Positions 8,027-17,326 of a stretch of 64,000 nt of DNA are shown in pieces (position 1 is the first letter of the stretch; each line of letters starts with the position of its first letter). This DNA is from Clostridium sp. 1001275B_160808_H3. GTDB taxonomy: Bacteria; Bacillota; Clostridia; Clostridiales; Clostridiaceae. Under the pieces are notes generated by a model. It saw nothing but the letters and a program-made list of their open reading frames with translations. It was not told the origin of the DNA and did not search any database. The translations under genes and the position numbers were made by a program. The DNA lies in contig NZ_JADNAT010000002.1 of assembly GCF_015550425.1 (NCBI RefSeq), forward strand, positions 186,001 through 250,000, read 5' to 3'.

Positions 8027-8689
8027 ATGCAGCTTAATATGGATGAAATAGACTCAGTAATTTTTGATATGGATGGAGTTCTATTTGATACAGAAAGAAT
8101 ATATTTAAAGGTTTGGACAAGGGTTTGTAAAAAGTATGGTTATAAAATGACTAAGGAAATATATTGCAGGGTTATAGCAACTGGGCGTGAGAATGTTAAG
8201 AAGGTATTTAAGCAGGAATTTGGCATGGATATTCCAATAGAAGAAATGTATAAAGAAAAGGATGAGGCTTTAGCCAAAGAAATAGAAAAGAAAATACCAT
8301 TAAAAGAAGGAGCTTATGAATTACTTACATATTTAAGAAAAAATAATTATAAAATAGCTTTAGCTACTTCAGCTACAAGAGACAGAATGGAAAAACAACT
8401 AAATAGAGCAAACATTAAGCATTTATTTGATGATTTAGTATGTAAAGATGATGTTGAGAAAACTAAGCCTAATCCCGATATATTTATAAAAGCAGCAGAC
8501 AAGCTTAAAGTTAATCCTGAAAATTGTATTGTAATAGAAGATTCATCATCTGGGGTTAAGGCTGCTTATAATGGAAATATGAAGGTGGTACATGTAGTTG
8601 ATTTAAAAGAGGCAGATGATGATATAAAAAAGCTTTGTTATAAAAGCTTTAATAACTTAATTGAAGTAAAGGAAGCAATATTTCATTAA
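8027..8689 (+). CDS. HAD-IA hydrolase, beta-phosphoglucomutase-like
   Basis: A 220-residue HAD enzyme with an alpha-helical cap: motif I IFDMDGVLFDTE (Asp14, Asp16), motif II ALATSATR, lysine in KPNPDIF, motif IV VIEDSSSGVKAA. This is the pattern of the phosphoglycolate phosphatase / beta-phosphoglucomutase branch. It may act on a hexose or other sugar phosphate. GGAGGAGAAT precedes the start. No operon partner; no terminator is obvious after it. Confidence 0.9.
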   Translation: MQLNMDEIDSVIFDMDGVLFDTERIYLKVWTRVCKKYGYKMTKEIYCRVIATGRENVKKVFKQEFGMDIPIEEMYKEKDEALAKEIEKKIPLKEGAYELLTYLRKNNYKIALATSATRDRMEKQLNRANIKHLFDDLVCKDDVEKTKPNPDIFIKAADKLKVNPENCIVIEDSSSGVKAAYNGNMKVVHVVDLKEADDDIKKLCYKSFNNLIEVKEAIFH

Positions 8690-8812
8690 AATTAAGATTT
8701 TAGGCTGTTTATGAGTAAAATATAAGTTTTGTATTTAATATTTATTATAGTAACATTAAAATATACAACTTGAAAAAGTATAAAAATAAAACTAAAGAAG
8801 GAAGTGTCTGTT

Positions 8813-9085
8813 ATGGAAGAAAAATATGATTATATTTTTAAATGGTTAAAAAATGCGACAAAAGAAGAAAGGCACATAGATGAAATGGAAGCTTTTGCAA
8901 AGAAGCATCCGATATTATTTATGAAATTTCATAAGCTATTTAGACCAATAGTACAACTTGATGAGAATAACGAAGAATACATAGAAGCAAAAGAAAAACT
9001 TGTAAAATTATTTTCAGAAAATGAAGAAGATTTTAAAGTAGTTACTGAAGCTGTAAAAACTAAATTTGCAGGTAAATATTTTTAG
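8813..9085 (+). CDS. Small acidic-basic protein of unknown function
   Basis: A 90-residue soluble protein rich in Lys, Glu and Phe, without signal peptide or membrane segment. The ATG at 8813 is chosen because AAGAAGGA ends 10 nt before it; an in-frame GTG at 8804 overlaps that site. I do not recognise the family. Codon use resembles its neighbours. Confidence 0.65.
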   Translation: MEEKYDYIFKWLKNATKEERHIDEMEAFAKKHPILFMKFHKLFRPIVQLDENNEEYIEAKEKLVKLFSENEEDFKVVTEAVKTKFAGKYF

Positions 9086-9247
9086 AATATAAATATTCCT
9101 AGACTTTCAAATTATGAATTTAGTTGGTAGATTTGTGTAATTATATAAAATATATTACAATGAAGTTATAAATATTGAATTTATCAATAAGTAAAAAAGA
9201 AAGTATCGTATTAACTTTCTATTGAACTATTTAAGGAGATGTGTAAT

Positions 9248-9820
9248 ATGAATAATTCACAAAAAAATAAAAGTAAAATCAGTAAATTATTTAGTTCAAT
9301 TGATAATTTTCTAATTGAAGAAAAGGAACAAAAGTTAAAAGCAAAGCTAGGTAAAAAAATAAAAGACTCTATATTTACAGATGAAATTTTAACAAAACTT
9401 AATGAACATGATTTTAGTGGAGTAGCAGATAAAGAAGAAGATGTAGTTATGCTTTTTTCAACTATATTCCCTATATTTATAAAGGATAAGGGAATAATAT
9501 TTAGGCTGTACAAGCATAAAATTGAAGTGGATTTATCTGATGAAATGAAAGATAGATATATCTATATGTTTTCTGATGGGAGATTAACATCAGGATTATT
9601 TAAGTGTTTTAATATTAGTGATGATGAATATGTATACGGAATAAAAAGAATAATAGATGTCATTCCACTTTTTAAAGCTGAAATATTAGATACTTTATCA
9701 AACTATGAAAATATTATAAATTCCAATAATAAAATAGAGGATTTTAAATCAAAAGAATCAGTAGCTGAAAATAATTATGATGAATTAATATTATATTTAA
9801 CAAAGACAGAAAAAAAATAA
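9248..9820 (+). CDS. Unknown cytosolic protein
   Basis: A 190-residue soluble protein, strongly charged, with a basic N-terminus (MNNSQKNKSKISKLFSSIDN) and an acidic C-terminal third. ATG at 9248 lies 9 nt after AAGGAG; an ATG at 9239 overlaps that ribosome binding site and is rejected. No known domain recognised. A terminator follows it. Confidence 0.7.
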   Translation: MNNSQKNKSKISKLFSSIDNFLIEEKEQKLKAKLGKKIKDSIFTDEILTKLNEHDFSGVADKEEDVVMLFSTIFPIFIKDKGIIFRLYKHKIEVDLSDEMKDRYIYMFSDGRLTSGLFKCFNISDDEYVYGIKRIIDVIPLFKAEILDTLSNYENIINSNNKIEDFKSKESVAENNYDELILYLTKTEKK

Positions 9821-9830
9821 AGTGAAAATT

Positions 9831-9880
9831 AGAAGTGTTGTAAAATGATTAACTATTAATCCAATACAATGCTTCTTTTT
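9831..9880 (+). terminator. Terminator before the TetR gene
   Basis: AGAAGTGTTGTA pairs with TACAATGCTTCT (G-T wobbles), and GATTA pairs with TTAATC inside the loop. TTTTT follows. It lies inside a 5' extension of the TetR frame, which argues against the upstream start at 9869. Confidence 0.7.
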
Positions 9881-9916
9881 AGATATAGTTATAATTTTAT
9901 AATAAAGGAGAGGAAC

Positions 9917-10486
9917 ATGTCTAATTCACAAATAACAGAAATGGCTTTGGCTAATGCCTTAAAGAAACTAATGAATAAGCATTCTATAAATAAAATTACA
10001 GTCAAAGAAGTTACTGATGAATGTGGGATTACAAGACGTACATTTTATAATCATTTCAATGATACTTATGAATTACTTGAGTGGATTTATGAACATGAAG
10101 TGATAGAGGAATTAGAACAATATTATAATTTGGATGGGTGGAAGACAGCTATAACTATAGTTCTTCAGTACACTATAGACAATAAAAAAATATGTCTTAA
10201 TACATTTAATTCTTTGGGGCGAGATCATTTAGAGAAGTTCTTATATAATATTTTTTATAATGCATTACAAGGTGTGACCCTAGATATTATAAAAGATATG
10301 GATATTGATGAAAATATAAAAAATGAAACTATAAGGTTTTATACACTAGCTATAGTAGGAGAATTTATATTGTGGCTTAAGGATAACTTAAAAGAAGAAC
10401 CACAATGTATTTTAGATAGAATAGAAATAATAATGACAGGGACCATTTCTTATGTGATGATGAGAAATGATAAAAGAAGAAAATAA
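9917..10486 (+). CDS. TetR/AcrR family transcriptional regulator
   Basis: A 189-residue repressor-type protein. The N-terminal TetR helix-turn-helix is clear: ALANALKKLMNKHSINKITVKEVTDECGITRRTFYNHFNDTYEL is the family layout (given by positions about 10-55; key block RRTFYNHF). The C-terminal ligand domain resembles the DhaS/TetR_C_8 group. ATG at 9917 has AAAGGAGAGG upstream. It is directly upstream of the oleate hydratase gene, so control by fatty acids or membrane stress is a reasonable inference, though a terminator separates the two genes. Confidence 0.9.
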   Translation: MSNSQITEMALANALKKLMNKHSINKITVKEVTDECGITRRTFYNHFNDTYELLEWIYEHEVIEELEQYYNLDGWKTAITIVLQYTIDNKKICLNTFNSLGRDHLEKFLYNIFYNALQGVTLDIIKDMDIDENIKNETIRFYTLAIVGEFILWLKDNLKEEPQCILDRIEIIMTGTISYVMMRNDKRRK

Positions 10487-10496
10487 TAATATATTA

Positions 10497-10560
10497 GAGA
10501 AGATTGACTAAATATTACACAGTTAATTAAGCATGTGCAATATTTTCTCAATCTTCTTTT
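10497..10560 (+). terminator. Terminator or attenuator between tetR and oleate hydratase
   Basis: A 20-base arm starting GAGAAGATTGAC (10497-10516) pairs with one ending CAATCTTCTTTT (10539-10560), with one mismatch, followed by TTCTG. It lies 75 bases before the oleate hydratase start and could end the tetR transcript or attenuate read-through. Confidence 0.75.
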
Positions 10561-10634
10561 TCTGTTTATTGAAGAAATTTTATTACAGGAATAATCTATT
10601 AAATGTAAAGAATTTAAAGAAGAGGTGTTTAATT

Positions 10635-12329
10635 ATGGGAAATTATCAAAAAATCAATCCTCTTACACCTAATAATATTGATGTAAGAAAAGCATATTTA
10701 ATTGGAGGAGGAATAGCTTCATTATCTGCAGCAGCATTTTTAATAAGAGATGCGCATATGCCAGGTGAAAATATTCATATTTTAGAGGAATCTAAAGTTT
10801 ATGGAGGTTCAATGGATGGAGCTGGAACTGCAACTACAGGATATACTGCAAGAGGTGGAAGGGAAATAGAAGAACACTTTGAATGTTTCATGGAATTATT
10901 TAGTTTTATACCATCCTTAAAGGATAAAAATAGAAGTGTATTAGATGAGTTTAGAGAGTTAAATCTTGAAGAACCTATTGAGTCACACTGTCGTTTAGTT
11001 CATAATCAAGGAGAAAGAACTGATTTTTCTAGTTTAGGTTTATCAAAGGAAAATGCTATGGAACTTGCTAAACTTCATATGTTAACAGAGGAAGCTCTTG
11101 GAGCAACAACAATTGATGAATACTTTTCACCATCATTTTTTGAAACAAACTTTTGGTTCTTTTGGGCTTCAATGTTTGCCTTTGAAGAATGGCATAGTGT
11201 TGTAGAAGTAAAACGTTATATGGAAAGATTCATGCATTTAATAGGTGGGATGAATAGGTTAGAAGGAATTTTGCATACTGAATATAATCAATATGATTCA
11301 TTAATTCTTCCTTTAATAACATGGTTAAAGGATAATAATGTATGCTTTAATAAAGGATATAAAGTTACAGATATAGATTTTGATTTTTCAAATAATAAGA
11401 AGATAGCAACAGCAATTCATTATATAAAAGATGATTGCTATGAAAAAATAGAAGTAAATAGGGATGATTTAGTATTATTTACAAATGGATCAATGACTGA
11501 AAATACAACAAGAGGCGATTTGGATAATCCTGCAGCTCTAAATACTTCAGATGATAAGGGATGTTTTAGTGTATGGCAAAAGCTTTCAAGAAAATCAGAA
11601 GACTTTGGAAGACCAGAAGTATTTTGTAGTAATATAGATAAAACTAAATGGTTGTCATTTACAATTACATTAAAAGATGATGATATAGTTTTCCCTTATT
11701 TATATAATTTAACTGGAGATAAGCCAGGAATGGGAGGGCTTGTAACAATAAAAGATTCAAAATGGTTTATGAGCTGGGTTGTACCAAAGCATCCTCACTT
11801 TATTAATCAACCTGATAATGTTAAAGTTTTATGGGCATATGCATTAAATATGGATATAAAAGGTGATTATATAAATAAAACAATTTCAGAATGTACAGGC
11901 CGTGAAATGTTTGAAGAGTTATTATATCACATGGGATTAAAGGATAGAATTCCAGAAATCCTTGAACACACTGTTAATGTAATTCCAAGTATGATGCCAT
12001 ATATAACTTCTCAATTTATGCCTCGTGTAAAAGGAGATAGGCCTCAGGTTATTCCTTATGGTAGTGAGAACTTTGGATTTATAGGACAATATGCAGAAGT
12101 AGAAAATGATTGTGTATTTACTGTAGAGTATTCTGTTAGAAGTGCAATGATGGCTGTATATGGATTAATGAAGCTCGATAAAGTTGTTGATCCAGTATTC
12201 CCTAGTCAATATGATATACGAGTATTAGTTAATGCAGCTAAAACATGTCTTGGAGTAGATAAGCTATCACTAAAAGATATTGCATTAAAGGATATTTTGA
12301 AAAATACAGAAATATTAAAGCTTTTATAA
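10635..12329 (+). CDS. ohyA: Oleate hydratase (myosin-cross-reactive antigen family)
   Basis: A 564-residue FAD-dependent enzyme that hydrates the cis-9 double bond of unsaturated fatty acids to 10-hydroxy acids, detoxifying host or dietary oleate and linoleate. The Rossmann motif KAYLIGGGIASLSAAAF (from about residue 18), the GGSMDGAG segment, ARGGREIEEHFECF and the C-terminal SQFMPRVKGDRPQVIP and NFGFIGQYAE are characteristic. ATG at 10635 follows AAGAGGTG; an upstream in-frame extension overlaps the preceding terminator. Length is typical. TetR neighbour is the likely regulator. Confidence 0.96.
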   Translation: MGNYQKINPLTPNNIDVRKAYLIGGGIASLSAAAFLIRDAHMPGENIHILEESKVYGGSMDGAGTATTGYTARGGREIEEHFECFMELFSFIPSLKDKNRSVLDEFRELNLEEPIESHCRLVHNQGERTDFSSLGLSKENAMELAKLHMLTEEALGATTIDEYFSPSFFETNFWFFWASMFAFEEWHSVVEVKRYMERFMHLIGGMNRLEGILHTEYNQYDSLILPLITWLKDNNVCFNKGYKVTDIDFDFSNNKKIATAIHYIKDDCYEKIEVNRDDLVLFTNGSMTENTTRGDLDNPAALNTSDDKGCFSVWQKLSRKSEDFGRPEVFCSNIDKTKWLSFTITLKDDDIVFPYLYNLTGDKPGMGGLVTIKDSKWFMSWVVPKHPHFINQPDNVKVLWAYALNMDIKGDYINKTISECTGREMFEELLYHMGLKDRIPEILEHTVNVIPSMMPYITSQFMPRVKGDRPQVIPYGSENFGFIGQYAEVENDCVFTVEYSVRSAMMAVYGLMKLDKVVDPVFPSQYDIRVLVNAAKTCLGVDKLSLKDIALKDILKNTEILKLL

Positions 12330-12340
12330 ATTTAAAGATT

Positions 12341-12374
12341 AGCCTAAGAAGTGAAAATAACGCATTCTTAGGCT
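12341..12374. terminator. Terminator between ohyA and the HTH-Mop gene
   Basis: AGCCTAAGAATG-type stem: AGCCTAAGAA pairs with TTCTTAGGCT, followed by a T-rich tract. It separates convergent genes. Confidence 0.7.
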
Positions 12375-12445
12375 TGTTGTTTTCTTATTAATTAATATTT
12401 CATTTGTTTTTAGATATTATTAATTTAAAATATAAATAGTAAGTA

Positions 12446-12967
12446 TTATTTATAAACTTTTACAGACATAGTTTTAAAAATAGCATAAAACTCAGTACCT
12501 TTTTCTATACACATTTCATTTAAGGATTTTTTAGTTATTAATGCTATTAGTGGAATCCCAATATCTAAAACTACCTTTGCGCTATTACCATCTAATATAA
12601 TGTCAGTTACAATACCTTTATGAACATTTCTTGCACTACTTACAAATGTACCTTTACTTAAGATAATATCTTCAGGGCGAATAGAAATTCTTACATTACC
12701 TCCTAATTCAGTACTTACTTGGATTTTTACAGAATCAATTAATGCAAAAGTTTCGTCATCTTCAGAAATTAAAGTTGCTTCATAGCTATTTTCATAACCT
12801 TTAGATTTTAAAAGATAAATTTCAAATTGGGATTTAGATATACGAAGGTGCTTCCCCATACGGTGAGCATCTAAATCACCACGTTTTATCATTTCATATA
12901 CAGTACCTTTAGTTATTTTTAATTTTTGAGCAATCTCATCTGGCGTATATAAGATATCTTCATTCAT
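12446..12967 (-). CDS. Excisionase-type HTH protein with Mop/TOBE molybdate-binding domain
   Basis: A 173-residue protein. Residues about 4-55 (LYTPDEIAQKLKITKGTVYEMIKRGDL ... key GKHLRISKSQFE) form a MerR/excisionase-like winged helix; residues about 105-173 (NVHKGIVTDIILDG ... EFYAIFKTMSVKVYK) form a TOBE/Mop domain that binds molybdate or tungstate in the family. It is divergent from modABC, so it is probably the ModE-like sensor-repressor. ATG at 12967 has AAAAGGTG upstream. It differs from classical ModE, which has a LysR-like HTH and two Mop modules. Confidence 0.88.
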   Translation of the reverse strand: MNEDILYTPDEIAQKLKITKGTVYEMIKRGDLDAHRMGKHLRISKSQFEIYLLKSKGYENSYEATLISEDDETFALIDSVKIQVSTELGGNVRISIRPEDIILSKGTFVSSARNVHKGIVTDIILDGNSAKVVLDIGIPLIALITKKSLNEMCIEKGTEFYAIFKTMSVKVYK

Positions 12968-13149
12968 TTTATTCACCTTTTCATTCTATTAGTATAAAAA
13001 TAATTTAACATATTATTTAGTATATAACAATTAGAAAATGGTTTATAAATTTAAGGGTTATAGACTTCTATATCAATATATTTATTAAAAATATTTGAAA
13101 GGTTTAAATTTAAATATTTAAGGAAAATGAATATAAAAATCAAAATTAA

Positions 13150-13178
13150 TTGACACTAGAGAGTATTTACAATATAAT
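13150..13178 (+). promoter_or_regulatory. Consensus sigma-A promoter of modABC
   Basis: Perfect TTGACA (13150-13155), 17-base spacer, perfect TATAAT (13173-13178). Predicted transcription start about 13185, giving a roughly 100-nt leader before modA. Confidence 0.85.
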
Positions 13179-13185
13179 TACAATT

Positions 13186-13227
13186 GTTTGGTTTTGTTAG
13201 GTTTAGTTCTGTTTTAGTTTGTTTTGG
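13186..13227 (+). promoter_or_regulatory. Phased GTT-rich repeats at the modABC transcription start
   Basis: Four 10-11 nt units, each opening with GTT: GTTTGGTTTT, GTTAGGTTTA, GTTCTGTTTTA, GTTTGTTTTGG. They begin just after the -10 box and are spaced at about one helical turn. An operator for the divergent Mop-domain regulator is a plausible reading. Confidence 0.5.
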
Positions 13228-13288
13228 CATAACTAAATCAGTTTTATTTATTGTAATGATAGTATTTCATAAATTAGGAGTGTGTAAA

Positions 13289-14089
13289 ATGAAAAAGAAA
13301 ATATCATTAATTTTAAGTATGCTATTATTAGCTTTTTCTTTAGTTGGATGTAGTAAGAATAATGTGTCAAATAATACAAATAACTCACAAGAAAAAGAAT
13401 CAATTATTACTATTGCAGCAGCAGCAAGTTTAAAGAATTGTATGGATGATAAGTTAATTCCTATGTTTAATGAAAAGTATCCTAATATTAAGGTTCAAGC
13501 AACTTATGATAGCTCAGGAAAGTTGCAAACTCAAATTGAAGAGGGAGCAGAAATAGATGTATTTATGTCTGCAGCAACAAAGCAAATGGATGAATTAAAT
13601 AAAAAAGGTTTAATTGAAGAAAGTTCTATTATTGAACTTCTTGAAAATAAAATTGTACTTATAGCTTCAAAAGGAAATAATAAAGATATAAAAACTTTTG
13701 AAGATATATTAAAATCTGATAAAATAGCTATAGGAGATCCAGAAAGTGTACCAGCTGGACAATATGCAAAACAGTTATTTGAAAATCTTAAAATTTGGGA
13801 CCAAGTGTCCTCAAAAGCAAGCCTTGGAACAAATGTCACAGAGGTTTTAACTTGGGTTGCTGAGGCAAGTGCTGATTCAGGAATTGTTTATTCAACAGAT
13901 GCAGCATCAAATGATAAAGTGAAAGTAGTTTTAGAAGCACCAGAAGGAAGCGTTTCTAAAGTTATCTATCCGCTAGGAATAGTAAAGGCAACTAAAAATC
14001 AAGAAGCAGCCAAAAGCTTTACTGAGTTTTTACAATCTGAAGAAGCAATGAAAGTATTTGAATCTTACGGATTTTCAGGTAATAAATAG
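13289..14089 (+). CDS. modA: Molybdate ABC transporter substrate-binding lipoprotein
   Basis: A 266-residue extracytoplasmic lipoprotein: signal peptide with lipobox SLVGC (Cys21), then the ModA fold, ITIAAAASLKNCMDD, ATYDSSGKLQTQIEEGAEIDVFMSA-type segment and a C-terminal SFTEFLQSEEAMKVFESYGF. It captures molybdate or tungstate for ModBC. ATG at 13289 follows TTAGGAG. First gene of modABC; modB starts 9 nt after its stop. Confidence 0.96.
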   Translation: MKKKISLILSMLLLAFSLVGCSKNNVSNNTNNSQEKESIITIAAAASLKNCMDDKLIPMFNEKYPNIKVQATYDSSGKLQTQIEEGAEIDVFMSAATKQMDELNKKGLIEESSIIELLENKIVLIASKGNNKDIKTFEDILKSDKIAIGDPESVPAGQYAKQLFENLKIWDQVSSKASLGTNVTEVLTWVAEASADSGIVYSTDAASNDKVKVVLEAPEGSVSKVIYPLGIVKATKNQEAAKSFTEFLQSEEAMKVFESYGFSGNK

Positions 14090-14098
14090 GAGAATATA

Positions 14099-14770
14099 AT
14101 GGATATATCACCAATAATAATTTCTTTAAAAACTGCAACTGTATCTATGGTTTTTACTTTTTTGTTGGGACTTTTTATAGCAAGAGGAATTGTAAAAATA
14201 AAGTCTGAAAAAATAAAAATGATTTTAGATGGTATTTTAACATTGCCATTAGTATTACCACCTACAGTAATGGGATTCTTTCTTTTACTTATATTTGGCG
14301 TAAATAGACCAATAGGTAAGTTTTTACTAGAGTTTTTAGGCGTAAAAATAGTTTTTTCTTGGACAGCTACTGTAATAGCTTCAGTAGTTATAGCATTTCC
14401 TCTTATGTATAGATCGGCAAGAGGTGCATTTGAACAAGTTGATCAAAATTTAATAATGGCGGCAAGAACATTAGGAATTTCAGAAAGAAAAATATTTTGG
14501 CGTATAATTATGCCTCTTGCATTACCAGGAGTTGCTTCAGGTGGAATATTAGCTTTTGCAAGAGGTCTTGGGGAGTTTGGGGCTACAGCAATGATTGCAG
14601 GAAATATAGCAAATAAAACAAGAACCTTGCCTTTAGCAATTTATGCAGATGTAGCATCAGGAGATATGGCATCAGCTACTAATTATGTTTTAATTGTTAC
14701 CATAATTTCTTTTGTTGTTGTTGTTTTAACAAATTATTTTACTCTTAAAGAAAGAAAATATATAAAGTAA
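14099..14770 (+). CDS. modB: Molybdate ABC transporter permease
   Basis: A 223-residue permease with about five membrane helices. LPLVLPPTVMGFFLL in the N-terminal half is the ModB signature and EFGATAMIAGNI contains the EAA-type coupling region. It forms the channel of the ModABC importer. Start ATG has AGGAGAAT upstream in the 9-nt gap after modA. Confidence 0.96.
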   Translation: MDISPIIISLKTATVSMVFTFLLGLFIARGIVKIKSEKIKMILDGILTLPLVLPPTVMGFFLLLIFGVNRPIGKFLLEFLGVKIVFSWTATVIASVVIAFPLMYRSARGAFEQVDQNLIMAARTLGISERKIFWRIIMPLALPGVASGGILAFARGLGEFGATAMIAGNIANKTRTLPLAIYADVASGDMASATNYVLIVTIISFVVVVLTNYFTLKERKYIK

Positions 14771-14781
14771 GGAAGAAGATA

Positions 14782-15849
14782 ATGAGTTTATTTGTTAATA
14801 TAAAGAAAAAATTAAAAGGATTTTCTCTTGAAGTTTCTTTTGAAACAAATGGTGATTATCTTGGTATTTTAGGAGCTTCAGGAAGCGGAAAAAGTATGAC
14901 TTTAAAATGCATTGCAGGAATTGAAACTCCAGATGAAGGGCGTATTATACTTAATGGGAAAGTATTATTTGATTCTGAAAAAAAGATTAACCTAAAACCT
15001 CAAGAAAGAAATATTGGATACTTATTTCAAAATTATGCTTTATTTCCTAATATGACTGTAGAAGAAAATATTGGAGTAGGATTGAAGGAATCTAAAAAAG
15101 AAAAAGAAATTAAAGTGAAAGAAATTATAAAATCTTTTTATTTAGAAGGTCTCGAAAAGAAATACCCAAGTAAACTTTCTGGGGGGCAGCAGCAAAGAGT
15201 TGCTATAGCAAGATGTATAATATACAAACCAGATATATTAATGCTTGATGAACCATTTTCTGCTTTAGATTCATACCTAAAAGAGCAGCTTCAAAGTGAG
15301 GTTTTAGAATTTTTAAAGCTATATAATGGTGAAGTTCTTATGGTTACTCACAGTAGAGATGAAGTTTATAAGTTTTGTGAGAATATTGCTATTATTGATA
15401 AGGGGAATTCAATTTTATTTGGAAATACGAAGGATATTTTTGAAAAGCCAAAGCTAAAAGAAGCAGCAATACTTACTGGATGCAAAAATATTTCAAAGTG
15501 TGAAGTTATATCTTCAAATAAAATTTATGCTACAGAGTGGGGTATAAAGCTTGAAACAGAAAAAGTAGTTCCTAGAAATATAAATCATGTAGGAATTAGA
15601 GCTCATAATTTTGAAATTCTTGATAATGGCAATATAAATAATGAAAAAAACATTATAGAGTGTGAAATAAATAAGATAGTAGAAAATGTTTTTGAATATA
15701 ATATAATGTTTGTAAATAAAAATTCTAGTGAAAAAAATGATAGTAGTGTAATGGTATATAAGGTTAAAAAAGAAGAGTGGGATAACAGAAAAAATAAATC
15801 TAATTTATACTTAAGAATACCTGAACACTCAATTTTATTTTTAGAATAG
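14782..15849 (+). CDS. modC: Molybdate ABC transporter ATP-binding protein
   Basis: A 355-residue ATPase: Walker A GASGSGKS (residues 31-38), Q-loop FQNYALFPNMTV, signature LSGGQQQRVA, Walker B ILMLDEPFSALD, switch His in VTHSRDEV. The last 120 residues form a regulatory TOBE-like region (GIRAHNFEIL), as in ModC. Powers molybdate uptake. Twelve nt after modB; a strong terminator follows, so the operon is modABC only. Confidence 0.95.
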   Translation: MSLFVNIKKKLKGFSLEVSFETNGDYLGILGASGSGKSMTLKCIAGIETPDEGRIILNGKVLFDSEKKINLKPQERNIGYLFQNYALFPNMTVEENIGVGLKESKKEKEIKVKEIIKSFYLEGLEKKYPSKLSGGQQQRVAIARCIIYKPDILMLDEPFSALDSYLKEQLQSEVLEFLKLYNGEVLMVTHSRDEVYKFCENIAIIDKGNSILFGNTKDIFEKPKLKEAAILTGCKNISKCEVISSNKIYATEWGIKLETEKVVPRNINHVGIRAHNFEILDNGNINNEKNIIECEINKIVENVFEYNIMFVNKNSSEKNDSSVMVYKVKKEEWDNRKNKSNLYLRIPEHSILFLE

Positions 15850-15896
15850 TATATTTATTTTGTAGTAAGTATAAAAAATAGAATATGATAAATAAT

Positions 15897-15945
15897 AAAA
15901 AATCCACGAGGTAATATTATTAACTAATATATCGTGGATTTTTTA
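15897..15945 (+). terminator. Terminator of modABC
   Basis: AAAAAATCCACGA pairs perfectly with TCGTGGATTTTTT. Confidence 0.9.
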
Positions 15946-16110
15946 TTATTTAAATATAATTTTAGAATTTTATAAAGCTTATTTTTAGGAGATCATAAAA
16001 ATAGATCTATTTTTTAGAAAAAAGTAATTTATTTAGAAATATATAATTATATTTAATAATTAGAATATTAGGTGTATTATAAAATATAAGACAGAAAGGA
16101 GAGTCATAAT

Positions 16111-17277
16111 ATGATAAATTTTAATTATTCAATTCCGACTAAAATTTTCTTTGGAAAAGATCAAATAAATATACTTCCAGACCAAATAAAAAAATATGGA
16201 AGCAAGGTGCTTTTAGCATATGGAGGAGGAAGTATAAAGAAAATAGGACTTTATGATAAGGTTGTTAATCTTTTAAAAGATAATAATATTAGTTTTTTTG
16301 AACTTTCAGGTATTGAGCCAAATCCAAGAATAACTAGTGTAAGAAAGGGTATCGATATTTGTAGAGAAAATGATATAGATTTAGTTCTTGCAGTAGGAGG
16401 TGGTAGTACTATTGACTGTGCAAAGGTCATTGCAGGAGGAGTTACCTATGAGGGTGATGCATGGGACATAGTTGTAGATCCAAGTAAAATAAAAAGTGTA
16501 ATTCCAATAGCAAGTATATTAACTCTTGCTGCAACAGGTTCAGAAATGGATTCAGGAGCAGTAATTACAAACCTAGAAACTAATGAGAAGTTAGGAACAG
16601 GGAATCCAGAAATGGCTCCTAAGTTTTCTATATTAGATCCAACATATACTTTTTCTGTACCAAAAAATCAAACAGCAGCGGGAACAGCAGATATAATGAG
16701 TCATATTTTTGAAGTGTACTTTAATAATACAGAAGGGGCTTATCTTCAAAACAGGATGGCGGAATCTCTTTTAAAAACTTGCATTAATTATGGCAGAATA
16801 GCTATGGATGAACCTGAAAATTATGAAGCAAGAGCAAATCTTATGTGGGCTTCCAGCTTAGCTATAAATGGGCTTTTAACTTATGGAAAAGAAACAAATT
16901 GGAGTGTTCACCCAATGGAACATGAATTAAGTGCTTATTATGATATTACTCATGGTGTAGGTCTTGCAATATTAACGCCAGCTTGGATGGAATATGTGCT
17001 AGATGATAGTACAGTAGATAAGTTTGTTGAATATGCTATTAATGTATGGAATTTAGATAGAAGTAAAGAAAAATATGAGTTGGCTAGAGAAGCTATAGAC
17101 AAAACAAGAGAGTTCTTTATTTCATTAGATATACCTACTACATTAAGAGAAGTTGGGATAAATGAAGAAAAACTTGAAGAAATGGCAAATCAAGCAGTTA
17201 GAAGAAGAAAAACAATAGGTAATTTTAAACCACTTAATTCAGAAGATATATTGAACATATATAAAGCTTCTTTATAA
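16111..17277 (+). CDS. Iron-containing alcohol dehydrogenase (butanol dehydrogenase-like)
   Basis: A 388-residue group III dehydrogenase of the BdhA/YqhD/YugJ branch, which reduces aldehydes such as butyraldehyde with NAD(P)H. The NAD(P) motif VGGGSTIDCAK, the substrate-domain AATGSEMDSGAV, and the metal ligands in GTADIMSHIFE and HPMEHELSAYYDITHGVGLAIL are present. GAAAGGAGAG precedes the start. Monocistronic with its own terminator. Probable role in fermentative alcohol formation or aldehyde removal. Confidence 0.93.
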   Translation: MINFNYSIPTKIFFGKDQINILPDQIKKYGSKVLLAYGGGSIKKIGLYDKVVNLLKDNNISFFELSGIEPNPRITSVRKGIDICRENDIDLVLAVGGGSTIDCAKVIAGGVTYEGDAWDIVVDPSKIKSVIPIASILTLAATGSEMDSGAVITNLETNEKLGTGNPEMAPKFSILDPTYTFSVPKNQTAAGTADIMSHIFEVYFNNTEGAYLQNRMAESLLKTCINYGRIAMDEPENYEARANLMWASSLAINGLLTYGKETNWSVHPMEHELSAYYDITHGVGLAILTPAWMEYVLDDSTVDKFVEYAINVWNLDRSKEKYELAREAIDKTREFFISLDIPTTLREVGINEEKLEEMANQAVRRRKTIGNFKPLNSEDILNIYKASL

Positions 17278-17326
17278 GTTAAAGTTTTAATGTAAGAAAA
17301 TTTAATAAAGATAGACTAATAATAAG

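Noticed and set aside
9211..9513. Minus-strand open frame overlapping the unknown gene at 9248
   Set aside because: Antisense shadow; the plus-strand frame is longer and has AAGGAG at the right distance.
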